A DNA stretch of 64,000 nt, from the NCBI GenBank assembly GCA_018240435.1, contig JAFEFT010000009.1, positions 52,222 through 116,221 on the forward strand, written 5' to 3'. Position 1 is the stretch's first letter. Each line of letters opens with the position of its first letter. A program made the translations under genes and the position numbers. Of this stretch, positions 25,817 through 35,541 are shown piece after piece. Under the pieces are notes generated by a model. The model was not told where the DNA came from and ran no database searches. It was given only the letters and a program-made list of their open reading frames with translations. The stretch comes from Pseudomonadota bacterium. Its GTDB lineage: Bacteria; Pseudomonadota; Gammaproteobacteria; Xanthomonadales; Xanthomonadaceae.

Positions 25817-28800
25817 GCCATTCGTTATGCACTGGGACTGGACATCGGCATTGCTTCCGTCGGCTGGTGCGTGCTGGGCGACGCCCGCATCATTGATCTG
25901 GGCGTGCGCGCCTTCGACAAGGCGGAAACGCCGGACAAGGGCGAATCGCTGAACAAGGCGCGCCGCGATGCGCGCCTGTTGCGTCGCCGTCTGTACCGGC
26001 GCGCGTGGCGGCTGACCCGGCTGGCGCGCTTGCTGGCGCACGCCGGCTTGATCGCCAGCGTCGATGTGCTCAAGCGCCCACCGGGCAAGGGCTTTCCGAC
26101 GCCGAACCTGTGGCAGCTGCGCGTCGAAGCCCTTGACCGCAAGTTGAGCGGCGAAGAATGGGCGCGGGTGATCTATCACCTGTGCAAGCATCGCGGCTTC
26201 CACTGGTACAGCAAGGCCGAGCAGGCCAAACAGGAAAGCGAAGCCGGCGCCAAGGGCGGCAGCGTCAAGCAGGGGCTGTCGAACACCGCCAGGCTGATGC
26301 AGGAGAAGCACTACCGCAGCGTGGCCGAAATGGTGCTGGCCGAATTCCCCGATGCGCAACGCAACAAGGCCGGCAACTACGACAAGGCCCTGGCCCGGGT
26401 ACTGCTTGACGAAGAACTTGGCAAGCTGTTCGAGGCACAGCGCGATTTCGGCAATCCGCACGCCGGCGCTGGACTGGAACAACAGATTCGCGGCCATGGC
26501 GACCAGCGCAGCGGCCTGTTCTGGGAAGTCAAGCCGGCGCTGTCCGGCGAGAACCTGCTGAAGATGCTCGGTCATTGCACCTTCGAAAAACAGGAAAAGC
26601 GTGCGCCCAAGGCCAGCTTCACCGTCGAGCGCCATGTCTGGCTGACGCGTCTGAACAACCTGCGCATCGTGGTCGATGGCGAATCGCGCCCGCTGAAGCC
26701 CGATGAGCACAAGTTCGCGCTGAACCTGCCCTATCTGCAAGCCGCTGAAAAATTCAGCCATGCCGACCTGCGCAAGAAGCTGGTCAGGGAAGGCTTGCTG
26801 CCGGAATCTTTCCGCTTCCTCGGCCTGGCGGGCGCCAGAAAAAAGAAGGATGGAACCGACAGCAACCCGGAAGACGATGCGCTGGTCCGGCTGCCGGCTT
26901 GGCAGGAGTTGCGCAAGGCATTGACGAAAGCCGGCCTGGAAGCCGAGTGGAAGAAGATTTCCATGGCCGCGCTGGAAGGCCAGCCCGAAGCGCTCGACGA
27001 CATCGCCCGCGTCCTGAGCGTCTACAAGGACGATGCGGAAATCGAACGCGAGCTGCGCAAGCTGAACTTGCCCGGCGGCGACAGGATGATCCAGGCCCTG
27101 CTGCCGGTCAGCTTCGACAAGTTCAGCAGTCTGTCGTTGAAGGCGCTGCGCAAGATCGTGCCGGAAATGGAGAAGGGCCTGCGCTACGACGACGCCGTGA
27201 AAGCGGCAGGCTACGCGCACCACAGCCAGATCACGCGCAGCGAGGGCAAGCAGCGATATCTGCCGCCGTTCTATTCAGGCCGCGACCGGAGCGGCAAGAT
27301 GCTGTTCCGCGACGACCTCGACGTGCCGCGCAACCCGGTGGTGCTGCGCGCGCTCAATCAGGCGCGCAAGGTCGTCAACGCCCTCATTCGCGAGTACGGC
27401 TCGCCGGCGGAAGTGCATATCGAGATGGCGCGCGACCTGTCGCGGCCGCTGGACGAGCGGCGCGACATCGAGAAACTGCAGAAGGAATACGCCCAGCGCA
27501 ACGAGCAGGCGCGCAGCGAGCTTGCGTCCCATCTCAACGGCGCGCGGCCTAAGGGACGCGAATTCGAGAAGTGGCTGCTCTACCGCGAGCAAGGCGGCAA
27601 GTGCGCGTACTGCATCCATGCGCTCGACTTGAACCAGGTCCTCGACGACGCGAATTACGCGCAGGTCGATCACGTCCTGCCCTACTCGCGCAGCTTCGAC
27701 GACAGCCGGAACAACAAGGTCGTGGTGCACACCAAGTGCAACCAGGACAAGGGCAACCAGACCCCGTACGAATACCTGGATGGCGCCGGCGACAGCGCCC
27801 GCTGGCAGACGTTTGCTGCCTGGGTACAGGGCAACCACGCCTACCGGCTGGCCAAGCGCAATCGCCTGCTGCGCAAGAATTACGGGCGCGAGGAGCAGGA
27901 AGGCTTCAAGGATCGCAACCTCAACGACACCCGCTACATCTGCAAGTTCTTCAAGCAGTACGTGGAAGACAACCTGCAACTGAGCAGCGACAGCAAACGC
28001 TGCGTGGTGCTCAGCGGCCAGTTGACCAGCTTCCTGCGCGCGCGCTGGGGCCTGACCAAGCTGCGCGAAGGCAGCGACCGCCACCACGCCGTGGATGCGG
28101 CGGTGGTCGCTGCGTGCAGCCACGCCATGGTCAAGCGCCTGTCCGACTATGCGCGACGCAAGGAACTCGCGGCGGTGCGCGATGGCTACGTCGATGCGGA
28201 AACCGGCGAAGTCATCGACATCGCCGCACTGCGCAAGCTGGAAGGGCACTTCCCAACGCCGTTCCCGACCTTCGCCGACGAGCTGTGCGCCCGTGCCGGG
28301 CTGGACCGCAACACCGGCAAGGTGCTGGACGACACATCCATCGAGGCGTTACGCGAGTCGCTGCGCTGGCTGAAGGACGATGATGGCAAGCTGCGCTACG
28401 ACGAAGGCGCATTGAATGGCGTGCGACCGCTGTTCGTGTCGCGTGCACCACAACGACGCAATGGTGGCGCGGCGCATAAGGACACCATCTATGCCCGGCA
28501 GCCAACGTCAGAATTGCCCAATCGCGTCACCCAAACCTTGAGGCTAGCCGACCTGACCTTGAAGCACTTCGGCGGTGAGAAGTACGACGAGGAAAAGTGC
28601 CAACTCATCGAGCCACATCGCAACGAACGTCTCTATCGCGCACTGCACGCGCGTCTGCTCGTGCATGGCGGCAATGCCGACAAGGCATTCGCCGAGCCAT
28701 TCCACAAACCAACCCACGACGGCAAGCAAGGGCCCCTGGTGCGAAGCGTCACCTTGGCCATCGACAAGCTCAGCGGCATTCCCGTGCGCGGCGGCATCGC

Positions 28801-29221
28801 CAAGAACGACAGCATGGTCCGGGTGGATGTATTCAGAAAGAAAGGCAAATTCCACCTCGTCCCCGTCTACACAAGCCATGCCGCTGCGCGAGAACTACCA
28901 AACCGCGCAGCTGTCGCTCACAAGAGCGAGGACGAATGGACGCGCATCGACGGTAGCTTCGAGTTCATGTTTTCGGTCTATCCGAAGGATTTGATCAGGA
29001 TCAAGCAGCGTGACGCTGAGTTCTACGGCTATTTCGCAGGCTCCGATATCGCCTCGGCCAATGTCAGTCTTTGGGCACATGATCGCAATCAGCGCGTGGG
29101 CAAGGATGGGTTGTTTCGCGGAATAGGCGTAAAGACCGCTTTGAGCTTCGAAAAATTCAGCGTCGATGTGCTGGGCGTCGTGTATCCCGCCCCACCGGAG
29201 ACGAGGCGTGGGCTGGCGTAG
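25808..29221 (+). CDS. cas9: Type II-C CRISPR-associated endonuclease Cas9
   Basis: A 1137-residue RNA-guided nuclease, a typical II-C size. RuvC-I is ALGLDIGIASVGW with D12. The Arg-rich bridge helix follows (residues about 50-80), then the REC lobe, which includes ALSGENLLKMLGHCTFE. RuvC-II is VHIEMARDL with E539. The HNH domain carries H622 in VDHVLPYSR and N645 in TKCNQDKGNQTPYEY. RuvC-III is DRHHAVDAAVV with H760 and D763. The C-terminal PAM-interacting part ends GVKTALSFEKFSVD, very close to Neisseria Cas9. All nuclease residues are intact, so it should be active. The Shine-Dalgarno is weak (AGGGA). The last 14 bp overlap cas1. Confidence 0.97.
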   Translation: MQQAIRYALGLDIGIASVGWCVLGDARIIDLGVRAFDKAETPDKGESLNKARRDARLLRRRLYRRAWRLTRLARLLAHAGLIASVDVLKRPPGKGFPTPNLWQLRVEALDRKLSGEEWARVIYHLCKHRGFHWYSKAEQAKQESEAGAKGGSVKQGLSNTARLMQEKHYRSVAEMVLAEFPDAQRNKAGNYDKALARVLLDEELGKLFEAQRDFGNPHAGAGLEQQIRGHGDQRSGLFWEVKPALSGENLLKMLGHCTFEKQEKRAPKASFTVERHVWLTRLNNLRIVVDGESRPLKPDEHKFALNLPYLQAAEKFSHADLRKKLVREGLLPESFRFLGLAGARKKKDGTDSNPEDDALVRLPAWQELRKALTKAGLEAEWKKISMAALEGQPEALDDIARVLSVYKDDAEIERELRKLNLPGGDRMIQALLPVSFDKFSSLSLKALRKIVPEMEKGLRYDDAVKAAGYAHHSQITRSEGKQRYLPPFYSGRDRSGKMLFRDDLDVPRNPVVLRALNQARKVVNALIREYGSPAEVHIEMARDLSRPLDERRDIEKLQKEYAQRNEQARSELASHLNGARPKGREFEKWLLYREQGGKCAYCIHALDLNQVLDDANYAQVDHVLPYSRSFDDSRNNKVVVHTKCNQDKGNQTPYEYLDGAGDSARWQTFAAWVQGNHAYRLAKRNRLLRKNYGREEQEGFKDRNLNDTRYICKFFKQYVEDNLQLSSDSKRCVVLSGQLTSFLRARWGLTKLREGSDRHHAVDAAVVAACSHAMVKRLSDYARRKELAAVRDGYVDAETGEVIDIAALRKLEGHFPTPFPTFADELCARAGLDRNTGKVLDDTSIEALRESLRWLKDDDGKLRYDEGALNGVRPLFVSRAPQRRNGGAAHKDTIYARQPTSELPNRVTQTLRLADLTLKHFGGEKYDEEKCQLIEPHRNERLYRALHARLLVHGGNADKAFAEPFHKPTHDGKQGPLVRSVTLAIDKLSGIPVRGGIAKNDSMVRVDVFRKKGKFHLVPVYTSHAAARELPNRAAVAHKSEDEWTRIDGSFEFMFSVYPKDLIRIKQRDAEFYGYFAGSDIASANVSLWAHDRNQRVGKDGLFRGIGVKTALSFEKFSVDVLGVVYPAPPETRRGLA

Positions 29222-30095
29222 CGTCCTCGTCAGCAAGCCCGCACGGCTGTTGGTGAAGAACCGGCAGTTGCTGCTGGAGCAGGATCAGGGCACCACTGCC
29301 ACCCTGCCGCTGGAAGACCTCAGCGTGGTCGTGCTGGACACTCCGCACACCCTGCTGACCGGGGCGCTGCTGTCCGAACTGGCCGCGCACGACGTGGCGC
29401 TGGTGTGCTGCGATGCCAGCCATCACCCCAATGGCGTGCTGCTGTCGTTTCTGCCGCACAGCCGCGCCTTGCGGGTGATGCAGAAACAATTGGCGCTGAC
29501 CGTGCCGAAAAAAAAGCGCGCATGGCAGCGCATCGTGCAACGCAAGCTGCGCAACCAGGGCGCCTGCCTCGAGCGCTTCAGCCCGGGCGCGGGCAGGTTT
29601 CTGTTCGCACAGGCCGACTACGTGCGCTCGGGCGACCCGGACAACCGCGAAGGCAGCGGCGCGCGCTATTACTTTGCGGAATTGTTCGGAACCGGATTCA
29701 CCCGCGACCAGCCCGGCTGGTGCAACGCGGCGCTCAACTACGGCTACGCCATCCTACGTGCCGCGATCGCCCGCAGCCTCGTCGCGCACGGCTTCCTGCC
29801 GGCGTTCGGGCTGCATCACAAGAGCCAGCTCAACGCCTTCAATCTGGCCGACGACCTGATCGAGCCGCTGCGTCCGCTGGTCGACCACTGGGCCAAGGTG
29901 CACGCCACGGAAGACGCGCGCGAACTGAGCAAGGGAGACAAGGCCGCGCTGATCCAGCTGCTTTACGCCGACGTGCGCATGCAGGCCGGCACCATGAACG
30001 TGCAGGCCGCCATCGACCGCATGGTCGAGAGCCTGTCCCGCTATTGCGATACGGCCAGCGTGGCCGAACTGGACTGGCCGGATATGCTGGTGTGA
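29208..30095 (+). CDS. cas1: Type II CRISPR-associated integrase Cas1
   Basis: A 295-residue Cas1. I chose GTG 29208 because the resulting GWRSVLVSKPARLL aligns with the start of Neisseria Cas1 (MTWRSLLIS). The metal-binding residues are E148 (DNREGSGARYYF), H204 (LHHKSQLN) and the acidic cluster D215/D216/E219 (NLADDLIEP). It forms the spacer-integration complex with Cas2. It overlaps the end of cas9 by 14 bp, so cas9-cas1-cas2 is one operon. No csn2 or cas4 is present, as expected for subtype II-C. Confidence 0.96.
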   Translation: MGWRSVLVSKPARLLVKNRQLLLEQDQGTTATLPLEDLSVVVLDTPHTLLTGALLSELAAHDVALVCCDASHHPNGVLLSFLPHSRALRVMQKQLALTVPKKKRAWQRIVQRKLRNQGACLERFSPGAGRFLFAQADYVRSGDPDNREGSGARYYFAELFGTGFTRDQPGWCNAALNYGYAILRAAIARSLVAHGFLPAFGLHHKSQLNAFNLADDLIEPLRPLVDHWAKVHATEDARELSKGDKAALIQLLYADVRMQAGTMNVQAAIDRMVESLSRYCDTASVAELDWPDMLV

Positions 30096-30110
30096 CCCGG
30101 ATGCAGCCCG

Positions 30111-30443
30111 ATGAGCCAGGAAACTCGTCGATTCATGCGCCTGATGGTTTTCTTCGACCTGCCCACGGTGACCAAGGCGGACAAGCGCGCCTACACCGTG
30201 TTCCGCCGCTTCCTGCTGCAGGACGGCTACGACATGCTGCAGTGGTCGGTGTATGCGCGCATCGTCAACGGTGCGGATGACGTGACCAAGCACCAACAGC
30301 GCCTGGCCGCAAACCTCCCGAGAAAAGGCTCGGTGCGCTGCATGAAGGTCAGCGAGAAGCAGTACGCCGGCATGGAAATCCTGGTCGGCACGCAGACCGT
30401 GCAGGAAGAAACCGTGGCGATGCGCCAGCTCGTGCTGCTTTGA
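30111..30443 (+). CDS. cas2: CRISPR-associated protein Cas2
   Basis: A 110-residue Cas2 with ferredoxin-like fold. RLMVFFDLPTVTKADKRAYTVFRRFLLQDGYDML is the diagnostic N-terminal half; D16 corresponds to the conserved Asp. MQWSVYARI-like and KGSVRCMKVSEKQYAGMEIL segments follow. It is a structural partner of Cas1 in spacer acquisition. It begins 15 bp after cas1. The start ATG 30111 adds eight residues before the first strand. Confidence 0.95.
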   Translation: MSQETRRFMRLMVFFDLPTVTKADKRAYTVFRRFLLQDGYDMLQWSVYARIVNGADDVTKHQQRLAANLPRKGSVRCMKVSEKQYAGMEILVGTQTVQEETVAMRQLVLL

Positions 30444-30463
30444 GCGTGGTTTTTTTTGGCGCA

Positions 30464-30495
30464 AAAAAAGAAAGCCCCTGCAAAAACAGGGGCTT
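30464..30495 (-). terminator. Terminator for the pre-crRNA transcript
   Basis: The stem AAGCCCCTG/CAGGGGCTT (30472-30480 with 30487-30495) has a 6-nt loop. Read on the minus strand it is followed by TCTTTTTTT, the intrinsic-terminator arrangement. On the plus strand there is no T run after the stem. It lies directly past the cas2-proximal end of the array, which supports array transcription on the minus strand. Confidence 0.8.
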
Positions 30496-30507
30496 AAATG
30501 ATAGGTA

Positions 30508-31199
30508 ATTGTAGCTTTCCGGGGTGAGAGCGGGAGCTACAACAGCGCATCCGCCAGTCGTTCGGAAGTGGTCATTGTAGCTTTCCGGGGTGAGAGCGGG
30601 AGCTACAACTGGCCGTCGAGAAGGCCCGCCAGGAATTGAATTGTAGCTTTCCGGGGTGAGAGCGGGAGCTACAACTGGCCGGGCTTCGAGGAGCGCGAGT
30701 CCGCGATTGTAGCTTTCCGGGGTGAGAGCGGGAGCTACAACCGCAACGCCGAGCGCATCAAGCGCGCCCGATTGTAGCTTTCCGGGGTGAGAGCGGGAGC
30801 TACAACCTACCACACATGACACCTTTCCACTGACCAATTGTAGCTTTCCGGGGTGAGAGCGGGAGCTACAACCCATGGCGTGCGCATTCGACGCTTGGGC
30901 TTATTGTAGCTTTCCGGGGTGAGAGCGGGAGCTACAACGAGGATCGCCGCTGACCAGCCCATTGCGTGATTGTAGCTTTCCGGGGTGAGAGCGGGAGCTA
31001 CAACGGCGCAGCGGGTGATCTGGCCGATCCAGTAATTGTAGCTTTCCGGGGTGAGAGCGGGAGCTACAACCCGATCAGATCATCGATCAAAGCATGGCCA
31101 ATTGTAGCTTTCCGGGGTGAGAGCGGGAGCTACAACACGAAAACGACATTGCCGCGTACCTGACGGATTGTAGCTTTCCGGGGTGAGAGCGGGAGCAAC
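30508..31199 (-). CRISPR. CRISPR array, 11 repeats / 10 spacers, type II-C
   Basis: Repeats are 36 bp. On the plus strand they start ATTGTAGCTTTCCGG and end GCGGGAGCTACAAC. Copies begin at 30508, 30574, 30640, 30706, 30771, 30837, 30903, 30969, 31035, 31101 and 31167. Copies 1-10 are identical. Copy 11 lacks three bases (GGGAGCAAC instead of GGGAGCTACAAC) and ends at 31199. Spacers are 30 nt except the fourth (29 nt, 30742-30770). The functional crRNA repeat, GTTGTAGCTCCC...GCTACAAT, lies on the minus strand and pairs with the tracrRNA. It ends in TACAAT, which could be a -10 box inside each repeat as described for Neisseria II-C arrays. I found no spacer match elsewhere in this window. Confidence 0.98.
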
Positions 31200-31243
31200 G
31201 ATTTTTTGCGGACAGGGGGCAAGCCCCTGGCCGCAAAAAATCG
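31199..31243. terminator. Large symmetrical hairpin abutting the last CRISPR repeat
   Basis: Arms CGATTTTTTGCGG (31199-31211) and CCGCAAAAAATCG (31231-31243) are perfectly complementary, with an inner CAGGGG/CCCCTG stem. The outer A/T tracts make it a plausible bidirectional terminator. It begins exactly where the truncated last repeat stops. Confidence 0.6.
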
Positions 31244-31432
31244 TCGCACTCCGTGCGGTCAGCAGGAAAAGGCGAAGCACGAACTCGGTTCCCAAACCCG
31301 CGATCGGACCCCGTCCCGCACGGGTCCGGCTGCGTTGCGGAGAAAAAAGCGAACCATCTCCGCGCAATACGCGGTGAATATCGTGCGCGTGCGGAGAATG
31401 AGGTCCGTAATCTCCGCGTGCATAGCGGCGAT
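31244..31432. other. Non-coding flank of the CRISPR array
   Basis: Frames cross this segment, but none resembles a known family and no start with a ribosome binding site is visible. It contains direct short repeats of CTCCGCG (near 31369, 31391-31397 as variants, and 31422). Nothing further can be assigned. Confidence 0.35.
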
Positions 31433-31513
31433 TGCAAGTACATCTGGCAGGCCGACGACTGGCCGAACTGGCGCTTCGATCTGGCGGCGCTGCCCGGTCC
31501 CCTGGCAGCGGAC
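31433..31513 (+). pseudogene. Remnant resembling the N-terminus of a Fic-family protein (DUF4172)
   Basis: Translation gives CKYIWQADDWPNWRFDLAAL and then GPLA. KYIWQ-x-x-DWP-x-F/W-x-W/F-D is the start signature of the DUF4172 domain that precedes Fic domains in many adenylyltransferases. The similarity stops after about 25 residues, there is no start codon in place, and no HPFxxGNGR Fic motif follows. It looks like a leftover of a deleted or displaced gene, lying between the CRISPR array and ypfJ. Confidence 0.4.
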
Positions 31514-31649
31514 TGCGAGGGCGGACTGCGAGGACACCCGGAAGCACCAGGGCGAATCCGGGTATCCAAATCTCTCCGCCGGTTTGAACCCACCCTTGCA
31601 CCCTCACCCTCATCGCCGTAGCGTTTGCGGCATCCATCGGGAGGCTGAC

Positions 31650-32552
31650 ATGGACTGGCAAAAGGGCCGGCAAAGCGACAATGTCGAGGAGGATTCCGGC
31701 GGCGGTGGCGGCTACGGAGGCGGCGGCGGTTTCGGTTTTCGCGGCGTGCATTTGGGCATCGGCGGAACGATCCTCGCGCTGCTGATTGCGCTGGTGGTGC
31801 CGCAGACGCGGCCGTTGATTTTCGGGCTGCTGTTCAATGGCGGTGGACAGCCGGGCGCGCTGGCGCCGGCCGCACGGCCGACGACGGGGCATCCGGCACG
31901 CCTGGCCGACCCGCAGCAGCAATTCGTCGCGCATGTGCTGGGCAGCACCGAAGATGTCTGGGGCAGCTACTTCCAGTCCATCGGGCAGACGTACGAGCAG
32001 CCCAAGTTGCTGCTGTTCCACGGCGCGACGACCTCGGGCTGCGGTGCCGCGCAGGCATCGATGGGGCCGTTCTATTGCCCCACCGATCATCGCGTGTATC
32101 TGGATCTGGATTTCTTCCAGGAAATGGACACGCAGCTGCACGCGCGCGGCGACTTCGCGCGCGCCTACGTGATTGCCCATGAGGTTGGCCACCACGTGCA
32201 GAATCTGCTTGGAACGATGCGCAAGGAGCAGGCGCTGCGCGCGCGCGGCGTGCCGATGGATGGCGCCGACGGGTTGTCGGTGAAGGTCGAGTTGCAGGCC
32301 GATTGCTATGCCGGGGTGTGGGCCAACCGCTCGCAGCAGCAGTTGCAGTGGTTGCAGGCCGGCGACATCGAGGCCGCGCTCAATGCCGCTTCGCAGGTCG
32401 GCGACGACACCTTGCAGAAGAGCGCGCGCGGCTACGCGGTGCCCGACTCGTTCACCCATGGCACCTCGGCGCAGCGGATGCGCTGGTTCAAGGCCGGCTT
32501 CGATTCGGGCGACATCGGCCATTGCGATACGTTTGCGGCGCAGGCGTTGTAG
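31650..32552 (+). CDS. ypfJ: YpfJ-like neutral zinc metallopeptidase (PF04228-type)
   Basis: A 300-residue membrane-anchored metallopeptidase. MDWQKGRQSDNVEE is followed by a Gly-rich stretch and a single membrane segment (GIGGTILALLIALVVPQ). The catalytic domain has FHGATTSGCGAAQASMGPFYCP, YLDLDFF and the zinc motif HEVGHH (H177-H182), plus ELQADCYAGVWA. GGGAGG lies 5 nt before the ATG, which fixes the start. The substrate is unknown. The stop is followed by a 335-bp gap before ettA. Confidence 0.9.
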   Translation: MDWQKGRQSDNVEEDSGGGGGYGGGGGFGFRGVHLGIGGTILALLIALVVPQTRPLIFGLLFNGGGQPGALAPAARPTTGHPARLADPQQQFVAHVLGSTEDVWGSYFQSIGQTYEQPKLLLFHGATTSGCGAAQASMGPFYCPTDHRVYLDLDFFQEMDTQLHARGDFARAYVIAHEVGHHVQNLLGTMRKEQALRARGVPMDGADGLSVKVELQADCYAGVWANRSQQQLQWLQAGDIEAALNAASQVGDDTLQKSARGYAVPDSFTHGTSAQRMRWFKAGFDSGDIGHCDTFAAQAL

Positions 32553-32887
32553 GTTAGGAGCGCATCGCCACTGGTTCGCCATGACCCAGAGGATCGCAGC
32601 GGGGCCAGCTCTCTTTCCCCTCCCCAACCCTCCCCTACGCTTCGCGCAAGGGAGGGAGTATGAGTGCCGGCAAGCCTTGCCGAGAGCTCTGCGTCGCACA
32701 AGCGGTGTCACTGCGCAGCCCTCATCCGCCCTGCCCGCAGTCGTCGCGCGATTGCGTCGCTCTCCCGAAAGACAGCGCACGCCGCCATCGGATCGCTCCG
32801 GGCACGGAGCCGGTATAATCGCGGGTTTACTTCCTTCACTCCCTTGGCGAACCCGCGCCGGATGGCGTGCGTTCCGGAGAACCGCGA
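32553..32887 (+). promoter_or_regulatory. Gap upstream of ettA with a consensus -10 box (32814-32819)
   Basis: TATAAT at 32814-32819 lies 69 bp before the ettA start; a convincing -35 at the proper distance is not visible. Earlier in the gap, around 32610-32662, is a fragment with TCCCCTCCCCAACCCTCCCC and GCAAGGGAGGGAG that can fold as a weak stem. No gene is visible. Confidence 0.45.
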
Positions 32888-34549
<1,662 letters not shown>

Positions 34550-34558
34550 CCGAAGACC

Positions 34559-34642
34559 CCGTTCGTGGTGAGCTTGTCGAACCATGAACGGCGTGTGGCA
34601 ACCCTGCGTTCACCCTTCGACAGGCTCAGGGCGAACGAATCG
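34559..34642. repeat. Inverted pair of the REP-like dispersed repeat between ettA and pyrF
   Basis: CCGTTCGTGGTGAGCTTGTC (from 34559) and CCTTCGACAGGCTCAGGGCG (from 34615) are inverted copies separated by about 35 bp, the same arrangement as at 21.4 kb. A transcript could fold into a hairpin that separates ettA from pyrF expression. Confidence 0.8.
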
Positions 34643-34660
34643 TGGCGTCAGGACAAGTCC

Positions 34661-35488
34661 GTGAACTTCATCCAATTGCTACGCCGACGTTGGTCAGACT
34701 CCAGCTCCCTCGTCTGCGTCGGCCTCGATCCCGAGCCGGCCCGGTTTCCCGGCCCGATGCAGGGCGATGCGCAGGCGACGTTCGACTTCTGTCGCGCGAT
34801 CATCGACGCCACCGCCGAGCATGTGTGCTGCTTCAAGCCGCAGATCGCGCACTTCGCCGCGCTCGGCGCGGAGGAAACGTTGCAGCGATTGATCGCGCAC
34901 ATTCGCGATGCCCATCCGGGCGTGCCGGTGATCCTCGACGCCAAGCGCGGCGACATCGGCAGCACCGCACAAAATTACGCGATCGAGGCCTTCGACCGCT
35001 TCGCGGCCGATGCAGTGACCGCGAATCCGTATCTCGGTCGCGACTCGGTGCAGCCGCTGCTCGATCGCGCCGACAAGGGCGTGGTGATCCTGTGCCGAAC
35101 ATCAAATCCGGGCTCGGGCGATTTTCAGGATCTGGACGTGACCGACGACCGCGGCCGCCAGCGTCCGCTGTATCAACACGTCGCCGAGACCATCGCTCGC
35201 GACTGGAACGGGCACGGCAATTGCGCGCTGGTGGTCGGCGCGACGTGGCCGGCGCAGTTGCGCGAGGTGCGCGCGATCGTCGGCGAGATGCCGCTGCTGA
35301 TTCCCGGCATCGGCGCGCAAGGCGGCGATGTCGAGGCGGTGCTGCGCAACGGCAAGACCGGCGATGGCACCGGGCTGATCGTCAGCTCGTCGCGGGCGAT
35401 CCTGTATGCCGGCAAGGGCGAGGGTTTCGCGGCCGCCGCAGCGGCGGCGGCACGCGACCTGCGCGATACCATCAACCGCTTCCGCTGA
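34661..35488 (+). CDS. pyrF: Orotidine 5'-phosphate decarboxylase (type 2)
   Basis: A 275-residue OMP decarboxylase of the long type-2 subfamily. It has [28 protein letters not shown], the catalytic [18 protein letters not shown] (Asp-Lys-x-x-Asp) and [17 protein letters not shown], and [14 protein letters not shown] near the end. It makes UMP. I chose GTG 34661 ([11 protein letters not shown]); an ATG further upstream in frame would translate the dispersed repeat and is unlikely to be used. Confidence 0.92.
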   Translation: MNFIQLLRRRWSDSSSLVCVGLDPEPARFPGPMQGDAQATFDFCRAIIDATAEHVCCFKPQIAHFAALGAEETLQRLIAHIRDAHPGVPVILDAKRGDIGSTAQNYAIEAFDRFAADAVTANPYLGRDSVQPLLDRADKGVVILCRTSNPGSGDFQDLDVTDDRGRQRPLYQHVAETIARDWNGHGNCALVVGATWPAQLREVRAIVGEMPLLIPGIGAQGGDVEAVLRNGKTGDGTGLIVSSSRAILYAGKGEGFAAAAAAAARDLRDTINRFR

Positions 35489-35541
35489 GAGGCCGGGCGT
35501 TTTGCAACCGCGCAGTCCGGCCTTGGATGGCCGGCACGGGA

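Noticed and set aside
30508-31199. Self-targeting spacers
   Set aside because: I compared the ten spacers by eye with the window and saw no match; a genome-wide search is needed to say more.
31206-31649. Upstream ATG extension of ypfJ
   Set aside because: A GGGAGG Shine-Dalgarno directly before ATG 31650 and the family start MDWQ favour the shorter form; the extension runs through the array-flanking hairpin.
34565-34660. Upstream ATG start for pyrF (adds 32 residues)
   Set aside because: The extra residues ([10 protein letters not shown]... FDRLRANE) are translated dispersed repeat and are absent from PyrF family starts.
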